Shown here piece by piece: positions 34,770 through 43,556 of a stretch of 64,000 bases of DNA. How positions within the stretch are numbered: position 1 is the first letter of the stretch; each line of letters begins with the position of its first letter. Source of the DNA: Muribaculaceae bacterium. Lineage in GTDB: Bacteria; Bacteroidota; Bacteroidia; Bacteroidales; Muribaculaceae. The DNA is taken from the NCBI GenBank assembly GCA_017619355.1, contig JAFZSO010000065.1, positions 1 to 64,000 on the forward strand, given 5' to 3'. Both the position numbers and the translations under genes were made by a program. The notes beneath the pieces are model-generated. The model searched no databases, was not told where the DNA came from, and worked only from the letters and a program-made list of their open reading frames with translations.

Positions 34770-35447
34770 TCATTTCCAACTAAAGTTTTCCACTCCTGCA
34801 ATTTGCTCAAAGTGATACTTCACGATGCCGAGGTCCACCTTCGAGAAATAGCCCATACCTGCCTTGGCCTCCACTTGATTGTCGGGCAGCAGCGTGAATT
34901 TGAACTTCTGCTGATTCAGGGCGGTGGGAGCCAACAAGGCAGCAGCCAGACCACGGCAGAACCAGTCGGGCATCTCGCCCGTGCGCGAGCGGCACACCTT
35001 GCCCACATCTTTTACCTTATGGGCAACGCCCTGTGTGGTACCATAGCCCAAGGCTATCACGCAGCGCAACCGCTCATCGGCGGCAATCTGCACCACATCG
35101 GCCTGTTTCTTGTAGGTGAGCCCCACCCAGCAGGTGTTCAGTCCTAACTGTTGGGCAAGCAGCACCAACCGCTCGCCATAGTAACCCACCTTGCCGTCGA
35201 GGTCGGAGTCATTTTTAGGACCCACCATCGCCAGATAGTTGCGCACGCCAGAGAATTTGCCGTAGCGTGCCATCAGGCTTTTCCCGAAGGCATTGGGTTC
35301 GTCGGTAATCAGTTGTATGTGAAGTCCGCTCTCGCGGTTACATGCGTCAATTGCCTCTTGCAGGGCTGTTAATGCCTCTGCGCCTATGGGTTGGTCGGTA
35401 TAGGAGCGCACACTGTGGCGCAGCCTGATTGCTTCAAGTATGGTCAT
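34770..35447 (-). CDS. Nitroreductase-family oxidoreductase
   Basis: The 225-residue protein starts with the family's FMN-binding RLRHSVRSY segment (EAIRLRHSVRSYTDQPI), and has LGLNTCWVGLTYKK and VIALGYGT later, typical of FMN-dependent nitroreductase-like enzymes. The middle is shorter and more divergent than in NfsB-type enzymes, resembling the TM1586/putative nitroreductase branch. Reaction is expected to be NAD(P)H-dependent reduction of small molecules; the natural substrate is unknown. The start at 35447 is chosen since the upstream extension (MCTNFIT) overlies the promoter. It leads an apparent two-gene operon with the LAB_N membrane protein. Confidence 0.87.
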   Translation of the reverse strand: MTILEAIRLRHSVRSYTDQPIGAEALTALQEAIDACNRESGLHIQLITDEPNAFGKSLMARYGKFSGVRNYLAMVGPKNDSDLDGKVGYYGERLVLLAQQLGLNTCWVGLTYKKQADVVQIAADERLRCVIALGYGTTQGVAHKVKDVGKVCRSRTGEMPDWFCRGLAAALLAPTALNQQKFKFTLLPDNQVEAKAGMGYFSKVDLGIVKYHFEQIAGVENFSWK

Positions 35448-35465
35448 TGTTATAAAATTTGTGCA

Positions 35466-35473
35466 CAAAATTA
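35466..35473 (-). promoter_or_regulatory. -7 element for the nitroreductase operon
   Basis: TAATTTTG on the minus strand, 19 nt upstream of the ATG at 35447. No -33 match was seen. Confidence 0.5.
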
Positions 35474-35537
35474 GTGAAAAATCTTGGTCTTTTTTAAAAA
35501 GTTCTCATTTCATGCGGTCATAAATCTAAATTATTAT

Positions 35538-35545
35538 TATTTTTG
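35538..35545 (+). promoter_or_regulatory. -7 element for the transglutaminase-led operon
   Basis: TATTTTTG, 21 nt upstream of the ATG at 35567. No clear -33 element. Confidence 0.5.
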
Positions 35546-35566
35546 TATCTTATTAATAAGGACACA

Positions 35567-37003
35567 ATGAAAACAAGATTTCTCTTTTTGACTATGGCAC
35601 TGATGTTCATGGCAATGACCATGAGTGCCGCACCACAGACCAGCGACTGGCGCGCCAAGGTTGACCGACTCATGGAGCAAGGCGAGTTCCAGCAGGCCCA
35701 GGATCTGATGTACAAACTGTCGAAGAAGATGCAACGCGACAATGCGGTCACTATCGACTCTCTGTGCCAGATCATGGAACGCATACGCAAGGACTTCAAC
35801 ATCACCCCTGAAGAGGGTGTGAAGATGATTCGCGAGAAATATCCCGCCACCGATGCCCAAATCCAGAACTGGAAAGACACCCGTGCCCTCGAGGTGATGA
35901 ACATCGACGGCAAGGAGTGGTGGTTCCGCAAGAGCGTGCGCAACCTGTGGCTGCTGGGCAAGGAGTTCAAGGAACAGAACGACGAGGACAGCTATCAGAC
36001 ATTCCTCACCCGCCGCAAATACTTCCGCGAGGCCATGAAGAGCCCCGCCGATGCCTGCGGCACGCGCGACTGGCGCCATGTGAGCATCACCTTCTACCTC
36101 GATGTCAATGCCGATGCCATACCCGCTGGCGAAACCCTGCGTGTGTGGATGCCCTTCCCCTACGAGAACCTGCGGCAGAAGAACATCAAGCTCGAAGGCA
36201 GCAACCGCCCCGTCACCTTCAGCGATCCCGCCTGCAAGCACCACACTGTGTATATGGAGGCCGTCACCGAGAAGGGCAAGCCCACCCACTTCGAGTACAC
36301 CTTCTCCTACGATGTGGCCGAGCGTCACATCAGCCAGCAGGACCTCCTCGCCATGGTTGAGCCCTACAAGATGACCGACGAATACAAACTCTACACCTCC
36401 AACGAGCCGCCGCACATCATCATCACCGACAAGATGCGCTCGCTGGCTCATGAAATCGTGGGCAAAGAAGAGAATCCTGTGCTCCAGGCCTCGATGATCT
36501 ACGACTGGATTGTGTCGCGCTTCCCCTGGGCAGGCGCCCGCGAATACAGCACACTGACCAACATCCCCGAGTATGTGCTGCTCAACAACCACGGCGACTG
36601 CGGACAGGTGGGTCTCCTCTACATCACCCTGGTGCGTAGCCTGGGCATTCCCGCACGATGGGAAAGCGGCTGGATGCTGCATCCGCATGAAATCAACTGG
36701 CACGACTGGGCCGAGACCTACTTTGAAGGCGTGGGCTGGGTGCCCACCGACCCCTCGTTCGGCCGCAGCGCCTATGGCACCTCACTCCACGACTACTACA
36801 AGACCGGCATCGATGTCTATCGCATGGCAAGCAACGAGGCCGTGGGTCAAAAACTCAGTCCTGAGAAGAAGTACATTCGCAGCGAGACGGTCGACTTCCA
36901 GCCCGGCGAGGTAGAATGGCGCGAAGGCAACCTTTACTACGACCACTGGAAATCACACCTCGAAGTCATTGGAATAACCCCTCTTAAAAACCTTGTAAGA
37001 TGA
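35567..37003 (+). CDS. Exported transglutaminase-like protein
   Basis: The 478-residue protein has a signal peptide (TRFLFLTMALMFMAMTMSAA). The C-terminal half is a transglutaminase-like papain-fold domain with the triad C345 (NNHGDCGQVG), H379 (INWHDWAETY) and D395 (PTDPSFG). The N-terminal half contains a helical region and a beta domain. Bacterial members usually act as peptidases or amidases on peptide crosslinks rather than as crosslinkers. The stop overlaps the ATG of the NlpC/P60 gene (ATGA at 37000-37003), so the two are translationally coupled, and the epimerase gene follows. This context suggests a role in periplasmic murein-peptide processing. ATG 35567 was chosen because it starts the signal peptide. 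Confidence 0.88.
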   Translation: MKTRFLFLTMALMFMAMTMSAAPQTSDWRAKVDRLMEQGEFQQAQDLMYKLSKKMQRDNAVTIDSLCQIMERIRKDFNITPEEGVKMIREKYPATDAQIQNWKDTRALEVMNIDGKEWWFRKSVRNLWLLGKEFKEQNDEDSYQTFLTRRKYFREAMKSPADACGTRDWRHVSITFYLDVNADAIPAGETLRVWMPFPYENLRQKNIKLEGSNRPVTFSDPACKHHTVYMEAVTEKGKPTHFEYTFSYDVAERHISQQDLLAMVEPYKMTDEYKLYTSNEPPHIIITDKMRSLAHEIVGKEENPVLQASMIYDWIVSRFPWAGAREYSTLTNIPEYVLLNNHGDCGQVGLLYITLVRSLGIPARWESGWMLHPHEINWHDWAETYFEGVGWVPTDPSFGRSAYGTSLHDYYKTGIDVYRMASNEAVGQKLSPEKKYIRSETVDFQPGEVEWREGNLYYDHWKSHLEVIGITPLKNLVR

Positions 37004-38142
37004 AACTGAAATCTATCATTCTTGCCTCTTTGCTCCTTTGCGTGAGCGCAGCCTTTGCCGCCGTCGAACCTAACGATGTGCTCAAAGACCTCAAAAACAA
37101 GATAGCGCCCGACAAGCGCACCGCCATTTGGGACGATGTCAAGGCCGTGCTCAAGGGCGACATGCTCACCATCGAGGGCACCGTGGGCACCATCCAGCAG
37201 AAGGAAGCCATCAGCCGCGCCCTCAACGCCAAGGATATCACCAACTTCAAGAACAATGTGAAGGTGCTCGAAACGACCCTTCCCAAGGCTCACATGTGGG
37301 CGCTCGTGAAACTCTCTGTAGCCAGCCTGCGTTGCGAGGGCAAGCACAGTGCCGAGATGGCCACACAGGCCGTGATGGGCACACCCGTGAAAGTGCTCGA
37401 GCAGGATGGTGACTGGTACCGCGTGCAGACGCCCGACCGCTACATATCCTATGTACCCGAGAGCTCGCTCCAGTTCATGAACGAGCCCACACTCAACACT
37501 TGGAAAAAGGCGCAGCGCTGCATCGTCACCGTCTATGACTCCCGACTTGTGGCTGCTCCTGGCAGCGACGAGACCGTTACCGACCTGGTGCTGGGCTGCA
37601 TCCTTGAGTACAAGGGCACCAGCGGCAAGTGGGTTCAGCTCGCCACACCCGACGGCCGCACCGGCTATGCACCTGTCGACGATGTGCAGGCACTGCCCGA
37701 GTGGGCCAAGCAGAACTTCAATGTGGCACTCATCGAGAAGACGGCACGCCGCATGCTCGGCTCCGGCTACCTGTGGGGCGGCACCTCGACCAAGGTGACC
37801 GACTGCTCGGGCCTGATGAAGGTTTGCTACTTTGCCAACGGCATCATCCTGCAGCGCGATGCTTCGCAGCAGGCACTCACCGGACTGCGGTTCAACGACT
37901 GGCACCAGGCACAGACGGGCGACCTCCTCTTCTTTGGCAATGCCAAGACCAAGCGCGTGACCCATGTGGGCATGTACCTGCGCGACGGCAAGTACATCCA
38001 CTGCTCGGGGCAGGTGAAAATCAACAGCCTTGAACCCAACGACCCCACCTACCTCTATTCGCCCCTCTCCTGCAGCCGCATCAACGGGCAGATTGGCAAG
38101 GAGGGCATCATTTATGTGCGCAACCATCCGTGGTATTTCTAA
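37000..38142 (+). CDS. NlpC/P60 endopeptidase with SH3 domains (YkfC-like)
   Basis: The 380-residue exported protein has a signal peptide (MKLKSIILASLLLCVSAAFAA), a helical segment, two bacterial SH3-like domains (about 105-160 and 170-225) and a C-terminal NlpC/P60 domain. The triad is C269 (VTDCSGLMK), H322 (RVTHVGMYL) and H334 (YIHCSG). YkfC-type enzymes cleave the gamma-D-Glu-diamino-acid bond in murein peptides with free N-terminal L-Ala. The product L-Ala-D-Glu is the substrate of the dipeptide epimerase encoded by the next gene, so function and order agree. The 5' end overlaps the transglutaminase stop codon by ATGA. Confidence 0.92.
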   Translation: MKLKSIILASLLLCVSAAFAAVEPNDVLKDLKNKIAPDKRTAIWDDVKAVLKGDMLTIEGTVGTIQQKEAISRALNAKDITNFKNNVKVLETTLPKAHMWALVKLSVASLRCEGKHSAEMATQAVMGTPVKVLEQDGDWYRVQTPDRYISYVPESSLQFMNEPTLNTWKKAQRCIVTVYDSRLVAAPGSDETVTDLVLGCILEYKGTSGKWVQLATPDGRTGYAPVDDVQALPEWAKQNFNVALIEKTARRMLGSGYLWGGTSTKVTDCSGLMKVCYFANGIILQRDASQQALTGLRFNDWHQAQTGDLLFFGNAKTKRVTHVGMYLRDGKYIHCSGQVKINSLEPNDPTYLYSPLSCSRINGQIGKEGIIYVRNHPWYF

Positions 38143-38193
38143 ACCACTTTCTTAACTGATTATTAACCCAATACAATTATAAAAACAATTACA

Positions 38194-39333
38194 ATGGATC
38201 GAAGAAAATTCTTAGTGGGTGCCGGAATGGGGCTGATTGCAGCCGCTGCACCCATCTCTCTGTCGGCCGCCGGCGACCCCATCCGCAAAGTGGCAAAGAC
38301 CGGCAGGCTCAACCTCTCGTTTTTCCCTTATGAGCTGAAGCTGCGCCACGCCTTCAACCTCGCGCGCTACAGCCGCACCACCACCCCCGATGTGCAGGTG
38401 CAGCTCGAGTACGATGGCGTCGTGGGCTACGGCGAGGCCTCCATGCCTCCCTATCTGGGCGAATCGGTCGAGAGCGTGACCAAGTTCCTCAGCAGTCTTG
38501 ACCTCACACAGTTCAACGACCCCTTCCAGATCGAAGACATCCTGACCTATGTGGATAGTGTGGCGCCCAACAACCGCGCCGCCAAGGCCAGTGTCGACAT
38601 CGCACTGCACGACCTGCTCGGCAAGATCATGGGTCAGCCCTGGTACAAGATTTGGGGATACAACGCCGAGAAGACGCCCGTCACCAGTTTCACCATTGGC
38701 ATCGACGAAGAGAAAGTCGTGCGCCAGAAGGTGGAAGAGGCACGCCCCTATAAACTCATCAAGGTGAAGATGGGTCTCGACAAAGACCAGGAAACCATCA
38801 ACATCATCCGCGAGATGATGCCCGATGTGCCCATCTGCGTCGATGTGAACCAAGGCTGGAACAGCAAGGAGCACGCGCTGGAAATGTGCCACTGGCTCAA
38901 CGAGCGCAACTGCCTCTTTGTGGAGCAGCCCTTCGACAAGACCTGGATCGACGAGACCGCCTGGCTGCGCGAACGCTCGCCGCTGCCCATCATTGCCGAC
39001 GAGGCCTTCCAGCGTCTGCCCGACATCGTGCGCTTCAAGGGCGTGTACGACGGCATCAACATCAAGCTCATGAAGAGCACTGGCCTTTATGAGGCCCACA
39101 AGATGGTGACTCTGGCCCGCGCGCTCGACATGAAGGTGATGATTGGCTGTATGACCGAGACCTCGTGCGCCGTGACGGCTGCCGCCAACCTCTCGCCCGT
39201 GGTCGATTTCGCCGACCTCGACGGCAACCTGCTCATCGCCAACGACCGCTTCGACGGCATGACGGTGGAGAACGGCAAGATCACCCTGCACGACCGTCCC
39301 GGATTGGGCATCATCCCCATCCCCGGCTTATAA
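38194..39333 (+). CDS. L-Ala-D/L-Glu-type dipeptide epimerase (enolase superfamily), exported
   Basis: The 379-residue protein is a member of the mandelate-racemase/muconate-lactonising branch of the enolase superfamily. It has the KVKMG lysine pair, metal ligands in CVDVNQGW, VEQPF and IADEAF, and the second catalytic Lys in NIKLMKSTGL. The group epimerises the Glu of L-Ala-D-Glu released from murein. The N-terminus (MDRRKFLVGAGMGLIAAAAP) is a twin-arginine-like signal, so the enzyme probably works outside the cytoplasm, unlike E. coli YcjG. This arrangement is known from Bacteroides homologues. It follows the YkfC-like gene by 51 nt. Confidence 0.92.
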   Translation: MDRRKFLVGAGMGLIAAAAPISLSAAGDPIRKVAKTGRLNLSFFPYELKLRHAFNLARYSRTTTPDVQVQLEYDGVVGYGEASMPPYLGESVESVTKFLSSLDLTQFNDPFQIEDILTYVDSVAPNNRAAKASVDIALHDLLGKIMGQPWYKIWGYNAEKTPVTSFTIGIDEEKVVRQKVEEARPYKLIKVKMGLDKDQETINIIREMMPDVPICVDVNQGWNSKEHALEMCHWLNERNCLFVEQPFDKTWIDETAWLRERSPLPIIADEAFQRLPDIVRFKGVYDGINIKLMKSTGLYEAHKMVTLARALDMKVMIGCMTETSCAVTAAANLSPVVDFADLDGNLLIANDRFDGMTVENGKITLHDRPGLGIIPIPGL

Positions 39334-39405
39334 AAACACTCACATCTCATAGCGATTGCCCGATGGCACCCGTCGGGCAACCGCTTTCAACTATGACTCA
39401 TTTCT

Positions 39406-40197
39406 ATGAAAAGACCTTACCTTGGCCTTTGGGCTCTGATTACCATCGCTTTCATCGCCTTCACCGCTCTCTCGTTCAACGGTGATGTGGCCGAACAGCT
39501 GGGACTGAAAACCGGCTCCTTCGAGCAGACCCTCACGGCCCAAAAAGTGAAAAACAAAAAGAAAGCCGCTGCAAAAACCAAAGCCGCCGCCCTCAAGGAA
39601 AACAAGCGCAAGACTGGCGTGATGGATACCACCAACAAGGTCATCCTCTTCATCGGCGACTCCATGCTCGAAGGCCTGGGACCGCGCTTTGCCGCCTATG
39701 CCAAGGAGAATGGTCACAAACTCTACTATGTCATCTGGTACAGCTCCACCAGCGAGGTCTGGGGTCGCACCACCAAACTCAAGGAATATATCAAGCAGTT
39801 CAAGCCCGACTATGTGTTCATCTGCCTGGGCTCGAACGAGCTCTTCGTGCGCAACATCCAGGAGCAGCGACAGAAGTATGTCGACAACATCATCAGCCAG
39901 ATTGGCAACCTGCCCTATGTGTGGATTGGCCCGCCTAACTGGAAGGACGACACCGGCATCAACGAGATGATCAAGAACACCGCCGAGGAAGGGTGCTACT
40001 ACAACTCCCACACCCCTGACCAGCACTACGACCGCTCGCGCGACGGCGCGCATCCCACGCGCGCATCGGCCGCCGCTTGGATGGACCGCGTGGCCAAGTG
40101 GGTCATGACCAAGAGCGCCTACCCCATCAGGCTCAACAAGCCTCAAGCCGCCAAGGCAAAGGCCGATAAAGTCATTATTCTGCAACCCGCTAAATAA
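39406..40197 (+). CDS. SGNH-hydrolase-family protein paired with MBOAT
   Basis: The 263-residue protein has one N-terminal anchor (about 6-24), a Lys/Ala-rich linker (46-70) and an SGNH hydrolase domain with S86 in FIGDSMLEG, N144 in LGSNELF, and D213/H216 in DGAHPTRA. All catalytic positions are present. It ends 8 nt before the MBOAT gene. In such pairs (AlgJ/AlgX with AlgI, PatB with PatA) the MBOAT protein moves an acetyl group across the membrane and the SGNH protein places it on a glycan. Peptidoglycan is a likely target given the upstream murein-peptide genes, but a surface polysaccharide is equally possible. Confidence 0.85.
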   Translation: MKRPYLGLWALITIAFIAFTALSFNGDVAEQLGLKTGSFEQTLTAQKVKNKKKAAAKTKAAALKENKRKTGVMDTTNKVILFIGDSMLEGLGPRFAAYAKENGHKLYYVIWYSSTSEVWGRTTKLKEYIKQFKPDYVFICLGSNELFVRNIQEQRQKYVDNIISQIGNLPYVWIGPPNWKDDTGINEMIKNTAEEGCYYNSHTPDQHYDRSRDGAHPTRASAAAWMDRVAKWVMTKSAYPIRLNKPQAAKAKADKVIILQPAK

Positions 40198-40205
40198 CCA
40201 AGGCC

Positions 40206-41693
40206 ATGAATTTGCTTTCTATCGACTTTGCCACCATCTGGAACAGCATCATCGACCTGCTGGGCTTCGACCCCAAGCAGCCGCTCATGTTCTCCAGCGG
40301 CCTTTTCTGGGGCATCTTCATCGTCTTCATCCCCATCTTTGCCCTGCTGCGCAAGCGCAAACTCATGATGACGCTCTTCGTCATCGCATTCAGCCTCTTT
40401 TTCTTCTTCAAGTCGAGCGGATGGTTCTTCCTGCTGCTCGTCTTCACCGCTGTGGTCGACTGGTTCATAGCCCACCGCATCGCGCAGTCGCAAAGCAAGG
40501 GCACGCGCAAGGCGCTGCTGTGGCTCTCCATCATTTGCTCGCTGGGCATTCTCGCCTATTTCAAGTATGCCAACTTCTTCATGGCCAACTTCACGGCACT
40601 GGTGGGCGGCAACTTCCAGCCGCTCGACATCCTGTTGCCCGTGGGCATCTCGTTCTACACCTTCCGCACCATCAGCTATGTGGTCGATGTCTATAAAGGC
40701 AAGATGCAGCCCGTCGATTCGTTCCTCGACTACCTCTTCTTCCTCTCCTTCTTCCCCTGCCTCGTGGCGGGCCCCATTGTGCGGGCCCGCGACTTCATGC
40801 CGCAACTGGGCGACCTGAAACCCATCACCCGCAACATGGTCTATGCCGGGCTCTGGCTCGTGCTCATCGGCGTTATCAAGAAGGCGGTCGTGGCCGACTA
40901 CATCGCCCTCTACAACAACATCGTCTTCGACAACCCTGGCGGCTACAGCGGCGTGGAACTGCTCATGGCCATCCTGGGCTACACCATGCAGATTTACTGC
41001 GACTTCTCGGGCTACAGTGATATGGCCATCGGTCTCGGAGCCATCATGGGATTTGACCTGGGCATCAACTTCGATTTCCCCTACCGCTCGCTCAATGTCA
41101 CCGAGTTCTGGCGCCGCTGGCACATCTCCCTCTCGTTCTGGCTGCGCGACTACCTCTACATACCCCTGGGCGGCAACCGCAAGGGCAAGATACGCCAGTA
41201 TTTCAACCTCATGACCACCATGCTGCTCGGCGGCCTGTGGCACGGTGCCGCCTGGACCTTCGTCATCTGGGGATTCGGCCACGGACTGGGCCTGTGCGTC
41301 CACAAACTGGTCATGAGCCCGCTCAAGAAGGTCAAGAACGGCCCTATAGCCGCCTTCGTCTCGTGGCTGCTCACCTTTGCCTTCGTGGCGGCGCTGTGGG
41401 TCTTCTTCCGCGCCGACAGTTTCGACACCGCCTGCCAGATGCTCAGCGGCGTGTTCACCAAGTTCGACCCTGCCTACTTCCCCGTGTTCTTCGACCGCCG
41501 TCTCACTTGGTGCATCATGATGGTCATCATCTTCGCCCTGCACTTTGTGCCCAAGAGCGCCTACAAGCGCATGCAACAGTGGTTCGTCGACTCGTTCTGG
41601 ATTTTCAAGCTCCTCATCTTCATGGCAGTAGTGCAGCTCGTCATCGAGTTCGCCTCGGCCGATGTCCAGCCCTTCCTCTACGCCCAATTCTAA
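40206..41693 (+). CDS. MBOAT-family O-acyltransferase (AlgI/DltB/PatA-like)
   Basis: The 495-residue inner-membrane protein has about ten hydrophobic spans and the MBOAT landmarks: ISFYTFRTISYVVDVYKG, FWRRWHISLSFWLRDYLY (H306) and LLGGLWHGAAWTF with the invariant catalytic H346. Members transfer acyl groups, usually acetyl, from a cytoplasmic donor to an extracytoplasmic acceptor. It is coupled to the SGNH gene upstream (8-nt gap). No separate acceptor-synthesis gene is near. The final residues (FLYAQF) suggest a complete C-terminus. Confidence 0.93.
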   Translation: MNLLSIDFATIWNSIIDLLGFDPKQPLMFSSGLFWGIFIVFIPIFALLRKRKLMMTLFVIAFSLFFFFKSSGWFFLLLVFTAVVDWFIAHRIAQSQSKGTRKALLWLSIICSLGILAYFKYANFFMANFTALVGGNFQPLDILLPVGISFYTFRTISYVVDVYKGKMQPVDSFLDYLFFLSFFPCLVAGPIVRARDFMPQLGDLKPITRNMVYAGLWLVLIGVIKKAVVADYIALYNNIVFDNPGGYSGVELLMAILGYTMQIYCDFSGYSDMAIGLGAIMGFDLGINFDFPYRSLNVTEFWRRWHISLSFWLRDYLYIPLGGNRKGKIRQYFNLMTTMLLGGLWHGAAWTFVIWGFGHGLGLCVHKLVMSPLKKVKNGPIAAFVSWLLTFAFVAALWVFFRADSFDTACQMLSGVFTKFDPAYFPVFFDRRLTWCIMMVIIFALHFVPKSAYKRMQQWFVDSFWIFKLLIFMAVVQLVIEFASADVQPFLYAQF

Positions 41694-41711
41694 CCTTGTG
41701 AATAAATTATT

Positions 41712-41742
41712 TTGGGCAACTGAAAAGATATTCGTAAATTTG
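41712..41742 (+). promoter_or_regulatory. Promoter for the DUF3127 gene
   Basis: TTG at 41712-41714 and TAAATTTG at 41735-41742 are separated by 20 nt, 38 nt before the ATG. Confidence 0.65.
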
Positions 41743-41780
41743 TACTCTTAAAATACAAAAACTAAAAATACAATCATACA

Positions 41781-42191
41781 ATGGAAATTGAAGGTAAAAT
41801 TATCGTGAAATTGCCACCCCAAAGTGGTACATCCAAGGCCGGAAACGCCTGGAGCAAACAGGAATATGTGCTCGAAACCATGGAGGCCTATCCCAAAAAG
41901 GTGTGTTTCATTCTCTTTGGCGACCGTGCCAATCAATATCCCATGGAGGTGGGTGACTATGTGCGAGTGAGTTTCGACATCGAGAGCCGCGAGTTCAACG
42001 GCCGCTGGTACACCGACATCCGCGCCTGGAAGGCCGAGAAGGTCGACCCCAATGCACCCCAGCAGCAAGCTCCCGCCCAGGCTATGCCCGCCGCAGGTCC
42101 CGCTCCTGCCGGACCCGCGCCCACAGGCCCAGCACCCATGGTGAGCGAAGAAGATTTCACACAAGGTCCCAACGACGACCTCCCCTTCTGA
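41781..42191 (+). CDS. DUF3127 protein with SSB-like acidic tail
   Basis: The 136-residue protein has an N-terminal beta-rich domain of about 95 residues (MEIEGKIIVKLPPQSG through WYTDIRAWKAEKV), matching DUF3127, a small Bacteroidota family with an OB-fold-like appearance. A flexible Pro/Ala/Gly linker (about 96-122) leads to the C-terminus SEEDFTQGPNDDLPF. This final NDDLPF closely resembles the DDDIPF tip of bacterial SSB, which recruits repair and replication proteins. Domain order (OB-like fold, Pro/Gly linker, acidic tip) therefore matches SSB. The function is not established; ssDNA or RNA binding is an inference. Confidence 0.85.
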   Translation: MEIEGKIIVKLPPQSGTSKAGNAWSKQEYVLETMEAYPKKVCFILFGDRANQYPMEVGDYVRVSFDIESREFNGRWYTDIRAWKAEKVDPNAPQQQAPAQAMPAAGPAPAGPAPTGPAPMVSEEDFTQGPNDDLPF

Positions 42192-42289
42192 CCCCAGCAC
42201 TTTTCATTCCACGGTCACCCGCCCGCGGAAAACCATACCAATCAAACAGTGGTGGCAGATTTCAACAACCTGCCACCACTCCTTTTCTC

Positions 42290-42320
42290 CTATCCCTAAA
42301 CCCTCGTCAGCTTGTCTACT
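42290..42320. repeat. CCCTAAACCCTCGTCAGCTTGTC tract at the hflX stop
   Basis: The hflX TAG stop (minus strand GATGAGTAGACAAGC) lies at the edge of a CTCGTCAGCTTGTC repeat copy, joined to a TATCCCTAAACCC tract. Both are members of the families found in other spacers. Confidence 0.6.
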
Positions 42321-43542
42321 CATCATATCGCTGATACAGGAAGTCGTTGTAGGGGAAGCGCTCAGCGTGAATGGCGCGGGCCTTCTCATAGAGCATCTGC
42401 TTCAGTTCCTCGATGTTTTGGCGCTTCTTGGCCGAGATGAACACGCAGTTCTCGCCGCCCAGCCTTGCCATCCAGGTCTCCTTCAGTTCCTCGAGCGGAA
42501 TGTTCTCGCGCTGACGCGGTGTGAGGTCGTCGGGGTCTTTCTCCACATAGGTGAACTGGTCAATCTTGTTGAACACCATGATCATGTCCTTGTTGGTGGC
42601 GTCGCACACCTCCTGCAGGGTCTTGTTCACCACCTCTATCTGCTCCTCAAACCGTGGGTGCGAGATGTCCACCACATGCACCAGCAGGTCGCTGTCGCGC
42701 ACCTCGTCGAGGGTGGTCTTGAACGATTCCACCAGGTGAGTGGGCAGCTTGCGAATGAACCCGACGGTGTCGGTGAGCAGGAACGGCAGATTCTCGATCA
42801 CCACCTTGCGCACCGTGGTGTCGAGCGTGGCAAACAGCTTGTTCTCGGCAAACACATCGCTCTTGCTCAGCACATTCATCAGCGTAGACTTGCCCACATT
42901 GGTGTAGCCCACGAGGGCAATGCGGGTGAGCTTGCCGCGGTTCTTGCGCTGAATCACCTTCTGCTTGTCCCAGTCGGCGAGTTTCTGCTTGAGCAGCGCT
43001 ATCTTGGTCTTGACAATGCGGCGGTCGGTCTCGATCTGCTCCTCACCAGGGCCACGCATACCAATACCGCCTCGCTGACGCTCAAGGTGCGTCCACATGC
43101 CCGCCAGTCGGGGCAGCAGGTACTGGTACTGCGCCAGTTCCACCTGCATCTTGGCGTTGGCGGTCTGGGCACGACGGGCAAAGATGTCGAGGATGAGGCT
43201 CGTGCGGTCCAGCACCTTCACCTTCACTGCCTTCTCGATGTTGGCCATCTGCTTGGGCGTGAGGTCGTCGTCAAAGATCACGAGGTTCACATCGTTATTG
43301 GCCACATAGTCGGCAATCTCCTCCAGCTTGCCTTTGCCCACAAAGGTGGTGCTGTTAGGCGAGTCGCAACGCTGGGTGAACTGCTTCACCGTCGTGGCGC
43401 CGGCGGTGTCGGCCAGGAAGGCGAGCTCGTCGAGGTATTCGCGGGCCTTGTTCTCGTTTTGTTGTGGCGTGATCAGGCCCACAAGCACGGCCTTCTCTTC
43501 CTCGAGTTGTATGGTGCGTTTTTTGTCGTCAAGTAATCCCAT
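42316..43542 (-). CDS. hflX: Ribosome-associated GTPase HflX
   Basis: The 408-residue protein has the HflX N-terminal domain (VLVGLITPQQ; FVGKGKLEEIADYV), the glycine-rich GGIGMRGPGE loop, a coiled helical linker, and a G domain with GYTNVGKST (P-loop), DTVGFIRKLP (G3) and NKID (G4). HflX splits stalled or heat-damaged 70S ribosomes. The start is set at ATG 43542 (MGLLDDKK); the extension to 43566 lies in the repeat leader. The 5' leader contains three palindromic 38-bp repeats immediately upstream. The stop codon falls in another repeat tract. Confidence 0.95.
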   Translation of the reverse strand: MGLLDDKKRTIQLEEEKAVLVGLITPQQNENKAREYLDELAFLADTAGATTVKQFTQRCDSPNSTTFVGKGKLEEIADYVANNDVNLVIFDDDLTPKQMANIEKAVKVKVLDRTSLILDIFARRAQTANAKMQVELAQYQYLLPRLAGMWTHLERQRGGIGMRGPGEEQIETDRRIVKTKIALLKQKLADWDKQKVIQRKNRGKLTRIALVGYTNVGKSTLMNVLSKSDVFAENKLFATLDTTVRKVVIENLPFLLTDTVGFIRKLPTHLVESFKTTLDEVRDSDLLVHVVDISHPRFEEQIEVVNKTLQEVCDATNKDMIMVFNKIDQFTYVEKDPDDLTPRQRENIPLEELKETWMARLGGENCVFISAKKRQNIEELKQMLYEKARAIHAERFPYNDFLYQRYDE

Positions 43543-43556
43543 ATCTATTATCAGTT

